From contig NZ_CAXHZC010000002.1 of NCBI RefSeq assembly GCF_964021845.1, forward strand, positions 602,950 through 666,949: a stretch of 64,000 bases of DNA. Direction: 5' to 3'. A program made the position numbers and the translations under genes. Below the pieces are notes generated by a model. The model ran no database searches. It was not told the origin of the DNA and worked only from the letters and a program-made list of their open reading frames with translations. Source of the DNA: Arcticibacterium sp964021845 (GTDB taxonomy: Bacteria; Bacteroidota; Bacteroidia; Cytophagales; Spirosomataceae). This document shows, piece after piece, positions 42,132-51,090 of the stretch. Every line of letters starts with the position of its first letter. Position 1 is the stretch's first letter.

Positions 42132-44501
42132 ATGACTCATAAACCAATAATGTTTGCTAAGAGCAAAACATTCTTAACAGCAATTTTAAGCATTGCATTA
42201 ATTCTATTAATTCAGCTTCCAGCATCTGCTCAATCAAAAAGTACAAGAGTTTTTGAACAATTAGGTGAAGAGCTTCCTACTCCTAACGAATATAGAACTG
42301 GTTCAGGAGCCCCAGGACACGCTTATTATCAACAAAAAGCCGACTATAAAATAAAAGTAGAACTAGACGACGAAAACCAAAGAATTATTGGTTCAGAAGA
42401 AATTGTCTATTATAATTTCTCGCCAGACCCATTAAAATACATTTGGGTGCAGCTTGATATGAACATGTTTAAAGACAATTCTATCAACGCTCTTTCTAAA
42501 ACAGGTGGTATAAAGGATAAAATGACTTCAGGTCAAATCAATGGTTTACAATCTGCCAGTTCGGTTTTTGGCGATGTAGATAAAAGCAGAGAGCGTGGTT
42601 ATGATATTACATTGGTAAAAGACTTAAATGGTAATGACCTGAAATACACCATCAACAGCACCATGATGCGTATTGATTTACCTACCCCACTTAACAAAGA
42701 CGAAACTTTCTCTTTTAAAATTGACTGGTCTTATAACATGGCAGCCTACTACGGCCGTTCAGGTTTTGAATTTTTCGAAGAAGACGGAAACTATAACTAT
42801 TTTGTAGCTCACTGGTTTCCAAGAATGGCAGTTTACGACGATGTAAACGGCTGGCAACACAAACAATTTGTGGGCAATGGGGAGTTTGCACTAGTTTTTG
42901 GTGATTATGAGGTTGATATCACCGTACCAGACGACCACGTTTTGGTAGCTACAGGTGAGTGCCAAAACTACAACCAAGTACTTAGCCGTACCCAAAGAAA
43001 AAGAATGGAAGAGGCTGCCAAAGCTACTAAACCAGTAGTCATTGTAACGCAAGAAGAGGCTATTGAAGCTTCAAAAACAAAATCTAATAAAAAGAAAACC
43101 TGGAAATTTAAGGCAGAAAATGTTCGTGACTTTGCCTTTGCTTCTTCCAGAAGATTTATATGGGATGCCATGCAAACCGATGTTTACAACAACGGCCGTA
43201 AAATCTGGAGCATGTCTGTATATCCTAAAGAGGGAAATCCTTTATGGGGTCAGTACAGTACTAAGGTAGTAGAACACACCATGAAAGTTTACGGTGAGCG
43301 AACTTTTGAGTACCCTTACCCAGTTGCTATTTCTTGTCATTCCACTGCTGGCGGAGGAATGGAATATCCTATGATTTCTTTTAATGGTGGGCGTCCTGAA
43401 AGTGATGGCACCTACTCTCAGTTTACTAAAAGAGGCATGATTGGTGTTATTATTCACGAAGTGGGTCATAACTTCTTCCCAATGATAGTCAACTCTGACG
43501 AGCGTCAGTGGACATGGATGGATGAGGGCCTTAACTCCTTTATGCAATACCTAGCAGAGCAAGAATGGGACAGAGATTTTCTTTCAAGAAGAGGTGAGCC
43601 ACAAGGCATCATTTCTTACATGCGTTCTGACCCTTCTCAAATGCAGCCTATCATGACCAATTCGGAGCAAATAATTCAATTTGGGAATAATGCCTACGGC
43701 AAACCTGCCATAGCCCTCAATATTTTGAGAGAAACCGTTATGGGCAGAGAACTATTTGATTATGCTTTTAAAGAATACGCTCAAAGATGGGCTTTCAAAC
43801 ATCCTAAACCTGCTGATTTCTTCCGAACCATGGAGGATGCTTCTGGTGTAGATTTAGATTGGTTTTGGAGAGGTTGGTTTTATACCACAGACCCAGTAGA
43901 CCAAGAACTGTCTAATGTAGAGTGGTATGCTGTAGATTCTGAAAACCCAGAAATAACTAAAGCAGAAGAGCGTAAAGAATATGAAACGAGCAGAAATACA
44001 ATGGCTGTAAACAGAAATAAAACTGATATAAAAGTCACTGTAGAAGAGGCCGACAAGGCCTACCAAGATTTCTACAGCACTTATGACCCATATGCTGTAA
44101 CTCCTCAAGACAGAGCAAAATATGAGAAATTCAAAGCAAACTTAAGTGATGACCACAAAGAACTAATAGACGCTGGCACCAATTTTTATGCTTTAAGCAT
44201 CAAAAACAAAGGTGGCTTAGTTATGCCGGTGATTGTTAAAATGGATTTTGAAGACGGAACTAGCGAAGTGGTTCGTTTCCCAGCAGAAATATGGAGAAAG
44301 AACTCCGAAGAAATTGTCAAAACTATTCCAACCACTAAAAAAGTGGTCAAATTCACTTTAGATCCTTTCATTGAAATAGCAGACATTGACACAGGAAATA
44401 ATACTTTCCCAAAAGCACCTGAAGCCCCATCAAGGTTTCAAATTTATAAAAGTACGCGTCGTACTTCCTTAAATCCTATGCAAGAGGCTGCTCAGAATTA
44501 A
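42132..44501 (+). CDS. Exported M1-family zinc metallopeptidase
   Basis: A 789-residue peptidase with a signal peptide (ILLIQLPASAQS; translation may start at 42132 or at the Met six codons on). An N-terminal beta domain is followed by the gluzincin catalytic domain: GGGMEYPMISF (the GAMEN-equivalent exopeptidase motif), the zinc site HEVGH (442-446) and the third ligand Glu465 in TWMDEGLNSF, 18 residues on. The C-terminal region has charged linkers and a beta sandwich. M1 enzymes remove N-terminal residues from peptides; location in the periplasm or outer surface is expected. It has its own promoter at 42074 and a terminator at 44528. Confidence 0.92.
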   Translation: MTHKPIMFAKSKTFLTAILSIALILLIQLPASAQSKSTRVFEQLGEELPTPNEYRTGSGAPGHAYYQQKADYKIKVELDDENQRIIGSEEIVYYNFSPDPLKYIWVQLDMNMFKDNSINALSKTGGIKDKMTSGQINGLQSASSVFGDVDKSRERGYDITLVKDLNGNDLKYTINSTMMRIDLPTPLNKDETFSFKIDWSYNMAAYYGRSGFEFFEEDGNYNYFVAHWFPRMAVYDDVNGWQHKQFVGNGEFALVFGDYEVDITVPDDHVLVATGECQNYNQVLSRTQRKRMEEAAKATKPVVIVTQEEAIEASKTKSNKKKTWKFKAENVRDFAFASSRRFIWDAMQTDVYNNGRKIWSMSVYPKEGNPLWGQYSTKVVEHTMKVYGERTFEYPYPVAISCHSTAGGGMEYPMISFNGGRPESDGTYSQFTKRGMIGVIIHEVGHNFFPMIVNSDERQWTWMDEGLNSFMQYLAEQEWDRDFLSRRGEPQGIISYMRSDPSQMQPIMTNSEQIIQFGNNAYGKPAIALNILRETVMGRELFDYAFKEYAQRWAFKHPKPADFFRTMEDASGVDLDWFWRGWFYTTDPVDQELSNVEWYAVDSENPEITKAEERKEYETSRNTMAVNRNKTDIKVTVEEADKAYQDFYSTYDPYAVTPQDRAKYEKFKANLSDDHKELIDAGTNFYALSIKNKGGLVMPVIVKMDFEDGTSEVVRFPAEIWRKNSEEIVKTIPTTKKVVKFTLDPFIEIADIDTGNNTFPKAPEAPSRFQIYKSTRRTSLNPMQEAAQN

Positions 44502-44527
44502 TTTTCTTTAATAAAGAATTACAAACG

Positions 44528-44563
44528 AAACACCCATTGATAAAAATTGATGGGTGTTTTTTT
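44528..44563 (+). terminator. Terminator after the M1 peptidase gene
   Basis: AAACACCCAT pairs with ATGGGTGTTT across a 12-base loop; the T-run covers 44557-44563. Confidence 0.87.
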
Positions 44564-44685
44564 ATACCCAAACTTAATTTACCTCTCAACAAAAAATATC
44601 ACCACTGGTGCAACTTCATTTTCTTTAATTAGACTTTTAAACATAGCTTTACGGAGTTCAGTATTCCCGAACTTGAACAGTACTA

Positions 44686-44745
44686 ATGAAAAATATTAAT
44701 TATTTCCTCGTCCGGGAAGGGGTGGCGAATTTGATTGACACCTAA
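44686..44745 (+). CDS. Possible 19-codon leader ORF overlapping the sigma factor start
   Basis: ATG at 44686 opens a 19-codon frame ending TAA at 44743-44745. It overlaps the sigma-factor TTG start (44735) in another frame. Its peptide (MKNINYFLVREGVANLIDT) has no recognisable motif. The purine-rich GGGAAGGGGTGG inside it lies just before the TTG. It could couple translation of the sigma factor to the leader, or simply be chance. Confidence 0.3.
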   Translation: MKNINYFLVREGVANLIDT

Positions 44746-45295
44746 AAAATACATAGAAAAAAACTCCGTAATAGTGGAGCAATGTAAGCTTGGAGACCGC
44801 AAAGCCCAATACAAACTGTATAAGCTTTACGCAAAAGCCATGCTTAATACCTGCATGCGTTTTGTAAAACAACAAGACGAAGCGGAAGACGTTTTGCAAG
44901 AAGCCTTTGTAGATGCTTTTACCAAAATAGATTCTTTCAGAATGGAAGCATCTTTTGGGCTCTGGCTAAAGCAAATTGTGGTAAACAAGTCTATCAATTA
45001 CCTACGGTCAAAAAAACTAGACCTAGTGGATATTGAAGACCATAAACACCATATAGTGGACGAGGGCGAATTCTTTTATGAAGACGACGACAAAGAGTAT
45101 AAAATAGAATCAATAAACTTGGCAATGCCCCTTTTGCCAGATGGTTACAGAACCGTTTTAAACATGTACTTATTTGAGGGTTTTGACCATGAAGAAATCG
45201 CGGAGTTCTTGGGCATAAGCGAAAGTACATCAAGAACGCAATACATGCGAGCCAAGAAAAAATTACTTCAAATTATGAGCAATGGACAAGCTTAA
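44735..45295 (+). CDS. ECF-type RNA polymerase sigma factor
   Basis: A 186-residue sigma-70-family factor of the extracytoplasmic-function group. The region 2 helices are visible (DRKAQYKLYKLYAKAMLNTC, FVKQQDEAEDVLQEAFVDAF, FGLWLKQIVVNKSINYLR), as is region 4 (LPDGYRTVLNMYLFEGFDHEEIAEFLGISESTSRTQYMRAKKKL). There is no in-frame ATG at the expected N terminus. The frame opens after a TGA at 44732-44734, and TTG at 44735 (or GTG at 44774) must serve as start, with the purine-rich GGGAAGGGG about 12 bases before the TTG. It overlaps the membrane anti-sigma-like gene by 14 bases. Confidence 0.9.
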   Translation: MTPKKYIEKNSVIVEQCKLGDRKAQYKLYKLYAKAMLNTCMRFVKQQDEAEDVLQEAFVDAFTKIDSFRMEASFGLWLKQIVVNKSINYLRSKKLDLVDIEDHKHHIVDEGEFFYEDDDKEYKIESINLAMPLLPDGYRTVLNMYLFEGFDHEEIAEFLGISESTSRTQYMRAKKKLLQIMSNGQA

Positions 45296-45869
45296 AAATT
45301 ACATATCAACAAACAGAGAGGCTTTTGACACCCATGAGCCTTCAAAAGATTTATGGCAAAAAATTGACAAAAAATTGCCAATAGCTAGCCCTACAAAAGA
45401 AATTGCCTTCCAACCCAAAAAGTGGTTTAGTTGGCAAATAGCGGCTTCCGTAATTTTGCTTTTAAGCATTGGCTTTTTAGCCGGAAAGTATTACAACCCA
45501 GTAGCTGAAAACGAAGAAATCATAAACCTAAGTACCAAATATGGTTCTGAGGTTATTCAGTACGCCTCATTTATTGAGAAAAAGAAAAAACAGCTAAATA
45601 GCTACGCTGAATTAGCACCCGAGTTAATGCTTGATTTTCAGGAAGATTTGGAAGCTCTAAATGATTCTTTTGAATCCTTAAAAAATGACCTTCCTAATAA
45701 TCCTAACCAAGAAGAACTTTTAGAAAGAATGATTGACAACTTGGAGTGGCAAATGCAACTTCTTGACCAGCAACTTGACATTATAAAAGAGAAGGCTAAA
45801 GATGAAAAACCTGAAATAGTTTTCTCACCAAACGAAAATACTGACGACATGCCAGCTATGCTGGTATAA
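45282..45869 (+). CDS. Probable membrane anti-sigma factor
   Basis: A 195-residue protein with a cytoplasmic N-terminal segment of about 48 residues (NREAFDTHEPSKDLWQKIDK, typical of Bacteroidota anti-sigma-like proteins), one transmembrane helix (WQIAASVILLLSIGFLAG) and a periplasmic coiled-coil-prone tail (ELAPELMLDFQEDLEALNDS). It overlaps the sigma-factor gene by 14 bases, the standard order for a sigma/anti-sigma pair. The inhibitor role is inferred from topology and context rather than from a catalytic or zinc-binding motif; no HxxxCxxC anti-sigma motif is present. Confidence 0.75.
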   Translation: MDKLKNYISTNREAFDTHEPSKDLWQKIDKKLPIASPTKEIAFQPKKWFSWQIAASVILLLSIGFLAGKYYNPVAENEEIINLSTKYGSEVIQYASFIEKKKKQLNSYAELAPELMLDFQEDLEALNDSFESLKNDLPNNPNQEELLERMIDNLEWQMQLLDQQLDIIKEKAKDEKPEIVFSPNENTDDMPAMLV

Positions 45870-45884
45870 TAAAGAATAATAAAA

Positions 45885-46937
45885 ATGAAACAGTTCATAA
45901 TTTGTGTTTTGCTCCTCATGGGAAGCACGGCCATGGCTGGGGCAGGTTGTATTAATTTTGATTTTGCAGGAGAAAACTATAATTTGATTGAAAAGAAAAA
46001 ATCTATTAGTTACTCTTATAAACTTGATACTAAAGACCCAGTACGTATAGAAAATCATTTTGGTGATGTAAAAGTAAAATTTTGGGATAAAGACGAAGTC
46101 AAAGTCAATATTACCATTACTGCCAATGCTCCTACCGAAGAGCAAGTGGAGGCATTTTTAAAAATTGTCAATATCAAAAGAAGTCAGCAAGACGGAGAAG
46201 CCTCATTTATTACGAAGCTGTACTGCTACAAATCTGCTTTTGAAAACAATATCAGCAAAGAGAAGGAGAAGAACTTCCTCAGAGTAGACTACCAGGTATA
46301 CATGCCTGAGAACCATAACCTAACGGTCAACAATTCGCATGGCGATGTTTATATTCCTGAGTTTAACGCCATTTTAAATATTAAACAGGATTACGGAAAT
46401 TTCTTTGCCGACCACTTAAATAATAAAGCTTCGATTATTGATGTCAACTTTGGCAAAGCCTATATTAAATCAATGACAGGCGGAGAGCTTAAATCTAATC
46501 AAACCGCCCTTTTGATTGACAAGGTTGAGGCCGTAAACATGATCAACATTTGTGGTACAGTTAAGGTTTTAGAAGCAAATAACGCAAACATTAAAGCTAC
46601 TTATACTAAGGGCTATATTGGCAAAGTAAATGAGTCATGTAAGTTTAATTTGAATTACTCTAAACACTTCCGACTAGCGGAAATACGCGATGATGTGGAA
46701 ACGCTAGAAATTTCAAGTTCATTTACTAATCTAGAGTTACCGCGTTGTCTTAAAGGAAAATACAACCTTAGTGCAGACACTAAAAACACAAATATGGTGA
46801 TGAATCAAGAGCCAGATATAAAAACTGTAAATTCGTCAAACGGTTCACAACAGCAGTATATTATTGGTAACACCGCTGCCTCACATGCTACCAAAGTACA
46901 TCTTACTTCAAATTACGGTAAGGTGGAAGTAAAGTAA
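45885..46937 (+). CDS. Exported DUF4097-type beta-repeat protein
   Basis: A 350-residue exported protein (signal peptide ending AMAGAG) of the DUF4097/adhesin-like beta-solenoid group. The recurring pattern is of short strands such as PVRIENHFGDVKVKFWD, HNLTVNNSHGDVYIPEF, LNIKQDYGNFFADHL and VHLTSNYGKVEVK, each with the N(S/H/Y)xG turn. Proteins like this often lie downstream of ECF sigma/anti-sigma pairs in Bacteroidota, and here the gene is 15 bases after the anti-sigma gene. A surface or envelope-stress-associated role is inferred. The operon ends at the GAAA-loop terminator 47049-47079. Confidence 0.82.
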   Translation: MKQFIICVLLLMGSTAMAGAGCINFDFAGENYNLIEKKKSISYSYKLDTKDPVRIENHFGDVKVKFWDKDEVKVNITITANAPTEEQVEAFLKIVNIKRSQQDGEASFITKLYCYKSAFENNISKEKEKNFLRVDYQVYMPENHNLTVNNSHGDVYIPEFNAILNIKQDYGNFFADHLNNKASIIDVNFGKAYIKSMTGGELKSNQTALLIDKVEAVNMINICGTVKVLEANNANIKATYTKGYIGKVNESCKFNLNYSKHFRLAEIRDDVETLEISSSFTNLELPRCLKGKYNLSADTKNTNMVMNQEPDIKTVNSSNGSQQQYIIGNTAASHATKVHLTSNYGKVEVK

Positions 46938-47048
46938 GATTTTAAAAAATTAATTAGATACCCAATAGGCTTAGAATATAGGTAACAATACAAATACTAT
47001 CTTCGTAAATGAAGCACCGATAAGTAATTTAGTATATCTAATAACACT

Positions 47049-47079
47049 GGTCTGGATAGAAATATTCAGACCTTTTTTT
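47049..47079 (+). terminator. Terminator of the ECF sigma operon
   Basis: A 10-base stem (GGTCTGGATA / TATTCAGACC, one G-T pair) closed by a GAAA tetraloop, then seven T. Confidence 0.9.
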
Positions 47080-47139
47080 ATGCCCGATTATCGATGTAAA
47101 TGGTTAATTTTAATTTCTTCATCAACCTAATAAAATAAA

Positions 47140-49227
47140 ATGCAGCATTTTCATTACAGAACTTGCAACCTTTGCGAAGCTATGTGCGGGCTAAAAATAA
47201 CGCACGAAAACCAAGAAATAATTAAGATAGAAGGCGACAAAAAAGACACCTTCAGTAGAGGTCACATTTGCCCAAAAGCCTACGGACTTAAAGAAATATA
47301 CCAAGACCCTGACCGACTAAAAACGCCCCTCAAAAAAGTAAATGGAGCTTGGGAAGCTATTTCTTGGGAAGCTGCCTATAAAGAAATAGCCAGTAAAATA
47401 GTAGAGCTAAACATAAAGCATGGTCCAGATAGCATAGCTGTTTATCAGGGTAACCCCACTATTCATAATTTAGGAACTGTTCTTACAGCTCCACGTTTTT
47501 TCAAAGCCCTCAAAACCAAAAACATTTACTCGGCTTCTTCTTCAGACCAAATCCCTCATCACTTTGCCTCATGGCAAATGTTTGGGCATCCTATGTTGGT
47601 CCCAATTACTGACATTGATAATACGGAGCTTTTTGTAATTGCAGGCGGCAACCCCTTAGTTTCTAACGGTAGCATGATGACTGTTCCTGATATTGGAAAC
47701 AGACTAAAGTCAATTTCTGAAAGAGGTGGAAAAGTTATAGTCATTGACCCGAGGTATACAGAAACAGCTGCCAAAGCAGACCAACATATATTTATCAAAC
47801 CTGGTACAGATGCTTGGTTATTTACAGCCATTTTGAAGCATATTTTTGACGAAAACTTGGTTAACATGGCACATCTTGAAGGCTTCACTGACGGCTTATA
47901 TGAATTAAAAGCGGCCATTGCAGACTTTGACATAGCTACTGCTGAGGAGAAAACGGGCATTGACCAAAACGCAATAAAAACCTTAGCTAAGCAAATAGCA
48001 ACAACTAAAAAAGCAGCCCTTTACGGAAGAATGGGCGTTAGTACCCAGGCTTTTGGTGGCTTAAATAATTGGTTAATAAATGCCATAAACATAGTTTCAG
48101 GCAATTTAGATTTAGAAGGTGGCTTACTTTTCACCAAGCCACTGATAGATTTCATTGGCAAAGCCAAACCTAAAAACCGATATAACAGATGGCAAAGTAG
48201 GGTTAGAAAGTTTCCAGAGTTTTTAGGCGAACTTCCCGTAGCCTGCCTATCAGAAGAAATAGAAACCGAAGGCAAAGGGCAAATCAAAATGCTCATGACT
48301 AGCTGCGGAAATCCGGTACTTTCTATTACCAATGGAAATCGTTTAGATGCGGCTCTTAAAACTCTTGATTACATGGTGAGTTTTGATATTTATCTTAACG
48401 AAACCACCAAACATGCTGACATCATTTTGCCTCCGGCTACAGGCCTAGAAGTACCTCATTATGATTTAACTTTTAATGTTCTAGCCGTGAGAAACACCGC
48501 TAAATACTCCCCTGCCCTTTTTGAAAAAGAAAAAGAAGCCAAATATGATTGGGAGATTTTCCAAGAACTAGGTCATGCACTAGCCAAAGCAGCAGGCGTA
48601 GAACCCTCAAATGGCGGAAAGGTTTATTCACCAGAAGAGATGCTTAGCATAAGTTTGAAAAACAATGACTATAATATAAGCTTTAAAGATTTGCAAGAGC
48701 AAACTCATGGTTTTGACCTTGGCTCTTTAAAACCACAGCTCCCAGCACGTTTAGGAAACGAGAATAAGCGAATTAATCTTTGCCCAGAACTCCTTGTAAA
48801 TGACTTAAAGCGTTTAAAAGAAGCTACCGACGAAAAAGGTTATACGCTGATAGGCAAAAGACATTTACGCGACAACAATAGTTGGATGCATAATTCTGAT
48901 TTACTTCAAAAAGGGAAAAACAGATGTTTGGTCTTAATGAACCCTGCGGATGGGAAAAAAGAAGGAATTAAAACAGGAGATAAAGTAGCGGTCAAATCAA
49001 GAGTAGGAGAAGTAAAAATTGAGGCACATTTAACTACGGACATTATGCCAGGCGTATTGGTAATTCCGCATGGTTATGGGCACGGAAAAGGAAACATTAA
49101 ACTAACCGTAGCAGAAAGAAACCCCGGAGTAAGTGCAAACGACCTAACAGATGATATGCTGATAGACCAACTAACAGGAAATGCTGCTTTTAGCAATGTT
49201 AGAGTCCAAATTTCGGCGGTAGCCTAG
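47140..49227 (+). CDS. Molybdopterin-dependent oxidoreductase, single-subunit, cytoplasmic type
   Basis: A 695-residue member of the DMSO-reductase/formate-dehydrogenase superfamily. The N-terminal 4Fe-4S motif is CNLCEAMC (Cys9, Cys12, Cys16) and Cys44 in HICPKAYG, where the Lys after the last Cys is the expected electron-transfer residue. There is no Tat signal. The bis-MGD domains follow (VIDPRYTETAAKADQHIFIKPGTDAWLF, ADIILPPATGLE) and a C-terminal MopB-binding domain (LMNPADGKKEGIKTGDKVAV, GVLVIPHGYGHG). The usual Cys/Sec/Ser molybdenum ligand position (region SASSSDQIPHHF) has no cysteine; Ser or Asp may serve. The substrate is unknown, and no partner subunit is adjacent. Confidence 0.85.
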   Translation: MQHFHYRTCNLCEAMCGLKITHENQEIIKIEGDKKDTFSRGHICPKAYGLKEIYQDPDRLKTPLKKVNGAWEAISWEAAYKEIASKIVELNIKHGPDSIAVYQGNPTIHNLGTVLTAPRFFKALKTKNIYSASSSDQIPHHFASWQMFGHPMLVPITDIDNTELFVIAGGNPLVSNGSMMTVPDIGNRLKSISERGGKVIVIDPRYTETAAKADQHIFIKPGTDAWLFTAILKHIFDENLVNMAHLEGFTDGLYELKAAIADFDIATAEEKTGIDQNAIKTLAKQIATTKKAALYGRMGVSTQAFGGLNNWLINAINIVSGNLDLEGGLLFTKPLIDFIGKAKPKNRYNRWQSRVRKFPEFLGELPVACLSEEIETEGKGQIKMLMTSCGNPVLSITNGNRLDAALKTLDYMVSFDIYLNETTKHADIILPPATGLEVPHYDLTFNVLAVRNTAKYSPALFEKEKEAKYDWEIFQELGHALAKAAGVEPSNGGKVYSPEEMLSISLKNNDYNISFKDLQEQTHGFDLGSLKPQLPARLGNENKRINLCPELLVNDLKRLKEATDEKGYTLIGKRHLRDNNSWMHNSDLLQKGKNRCLVLMNPADGKKEGIKTGDKVAVKSRVGEVKIEAHLTTDIMPGVLVIPHGYGHGKGNIKLTVAERNPGVSANDLTDDMLIDQLTGNAAFSNVRVQISAVA

Positions 49228-49829
49228 TTTGTTCCTACAGCTGGTTCAGTGTTTTTGGGTAAATTGTAACACCTGCGGCATCTAGCTTCATAGCTTTCTA
49301 ATTCGCCCAAAAGCACTTGTTTTTCGTCTGCGGCAGTTCTGTAAGAATAATGTGCTATATCGCCACATTTGACACAGATAGCGTGTACCTTGGTAACATA
49401 TTCTGCCACTGCCATAAGAGCAGGCATAGGCCCAAATGGTTCTCCTTTTGAGTCCATATCTAAACCAGCTATTATTACTCTTTTTCCCGAGTTAGCAAGT
49501 TTGTTAACAACCTCTACCACGCCTTTATCTAAAAACTGAGCTTCATCTATGCCCACCACATCACAGTTTCCTGTATAAAGAAGTATCTCGGCAGCTGAGT
49601 TTACTGGTGTAGACCTGATAGCATTTTTATTATGAGAAACTATATCTTCCTCATCATAGCGAGTATCTATCCCTGGCTTAAATATTTCTACATTTTGCCG
49701 AGCAATTTTAGCCCTATTAAGCCTTCTGATAAGTTCTTCGGTTTTTCCGCTAAACATAGAGCCACATATCAATTCCACCCAACCCATCTTTTGGTCATTT
49801 GACCTACCTCTTTTCGGCTCTATAAACAT
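49224..49829 (-). CDS. tdk: Thymidine kinase
   Basis: A 201-residue type II thymidine kinase for pyrimidine salvage, phosphorylating thymidine with ATP. Seen: the P-loop ICGSMFSGKTEELIRRL, the VVGIDEAQFLD Walker B-like segment with its catalytic Glu, the lasso region, and the zinc-binding cysteines CVKCG and CRRCY. The PMPALMAVAEYVTKVHAIC stretch is the usual family block. Length fits the bacterial enzyme. It is convergent with the molybdopterin gene, the two stops sharing a single CTAG (both are TAG). Confidence 0.94.
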   Translation of the reverse strand: MFIEPKRGRSNDQKMGWVELICGSMFSGKTEELIRRLNRAKIARQNVEIFKPGIDTRYDEEDIVSHNKNAIRSTPVNSAAEILLYTGNCDVVGIDEAQFLDKGVVEVVNKLANSGKRVIIAGLDMDSKGEPFGPMPALMAVAEYVTKVHAICVKCGDIAHYSYRTAADEKQVLLGELESYEARCRRCYNLPKNTEPAVGTN

Positions 49830-49920
49830 AAATGCATTTTTTTTTCGTTTAGCTAAAAGTGGTGCAAAGTTTGTAACTTTATATCACTTACATGCTCCTA
49901 CAAAAGAAACGAATTTGAAA

Positions 49921-51090
49921 ATGACCTACAAATGGAATTCGACAGATGTCGAAACTTACGCTAAAGCTTTCTCTAGCCTTATTTGCGACGAATATTTCAG
50001 CAATCAGAAAACAATTTCTGGTGGTGACATTTTAAAAATAACAGAGATTAAACAACTCAATCTTCTTGTAATAAGAAACTTGTTCGAAAAATGGCAAGAA
50101 GAAAGTAGCCGACTTCAAAGCCCTTATTTTGACTTTGAAAACGCAGAAGTCAAAACTGCTTTAGCCTCTTTTATGAATACACTATCCAGATTTATTTCTG
50201 TCGGTAGAGATAAATTTGAAATTCTTTTGGCAAAATCAACACAAGACACGCTTCAGCTGGCCTTAGAACCTAAAGGGTATTTTGATAACTTAATGCGAAA
50301 CCTCCCTGAGTTTAAACTCACAGCAGAGTGGATTACGGCCAATAAAAAATATTTCCAAATCAATAAACCTGTTTTGGATGCTTTAGAAAACAAATTAAAT
50401 GGAGGCTCTGTTTTTGCCAATCAAGGCATAGACTGGTTAAAAGTAATTTTTGAGAGTTTTAATGGCGAAGACCCATCAGAGCTTTTAGAAGACTTTGATG
50501 GTATTTTAAAACTTAATCTTGGAACGGCCTCAGCCTCAAACAAATCTTTCTTTGACGAAGCATTAGACGCTGCACCAACAGTTTCCAGAAGAACTTTAGA
50601 GCCGAGTCAGGAAAAACCAGAAATAGCAACGCAGATAAGACAACCAGTTGTTGCTGCACCAGCTCCAGCTCCGTCACCAAGTCCTGCTCCAGTTCAAAAA
50701 GCAGTGCAACCTGTTACAGCTCCGCAAGCAGTAAAAGCTGTTATCAAAGAACCAATGACTTTGAATGATAGATTATTAAATGGCAGCAAGACTTTAAACG
50801 ACAGTAAAGAAAGTGCTAAAGTGGCCAATCTTTTGGACTCACATAGTAGGTCCAAAATTAATAGTTTGAAAAGTGGTATATCGCTTAATCAACGTTTCTT
50901 ATTTATAAATAATCTCTTTGGAGGAAATCAAGATAATTACGGAAGAAGCATGGAAACGCTGGATGCCTGCAGTAGCCTTACCGAAGCCATGAATTATACA
51001 AACCATGAACTTGCAGTAAAATATCAGTGGGACAGCAACTCTGCCGAAGCAGAAGAGTTTTATGCCTTAATAGAAAGGAAGTTTAGCTAA
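49921..51090 (+). CDS. Bacteroidota-type hypothetical with Ala/Pro linker
   Basis: A 389-residue cytoplasmic protein (start at the ATG 49921; the frame opens at a TTG six bases earlier). The N-terminal half is helical and unrecognised (NLLVIRNLFEKWQEES, TALASFMNTLSRFISVG). A low-complexity linker rich in Ala, Pro and Ser follows (about residues 240-285). The C terminus carries a conserved-looking module (ISLNQRFLFINNLFGGNQDNYGRSMETLDACSS, and VKYQWDSNSAEAEEFYALIERKF, each cited by its ends) that I recall from several uncharacterised Bacteroidota proteins. No function is assigned. The stop shares CTAA with the convergent DUF5362 gene. Confidence 0.72.
   Translation: MTYKWNSTDVETYAKAFSSLICDEYFSNQKTISGGDILKITEIKQLNLLVIRNLFEKWQEESSRLQSPYFDFENAEVKTALASFMNTLSRFISVGRDKFEILLAKSTQDTLQLALEPKGYFDNLMRNLPEFKLTAEWITANKKYFQINKPVLDALENKLNGGSVFANQGIDWLKVIFESFNGEDPSELLEDFDGILKLNLGTASASNKSFFDEALDAAPTVSRRTLEPSQEKPEIATQIRQPVVAAPAPAPSPSPAPVQKAVQPVTAPQAVKAVIKEPMTLNDRLLNGSKTLNDSKESAKVANLLDSHSRSKINSLKSGISLNQRFLFINNLFGGNQDNYGRSMETLDACSSLTEAMNYTNHELAVKYQWDSNSAEAEEFYALIERKFS

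Noticed and set aside
47559..47960. 133-codon antisense frame inside the molybdopterin oxidoreductase
   Set aside because: Shadow of a conserved gene; no start context, no family resemblance.
50640..50760. Ala/Pro-rich repetitive coding stretch considered as a tandem repeat
   Set aside because: Codons vary and there is no regular DNA unit; it is a low-complexity protein linker.
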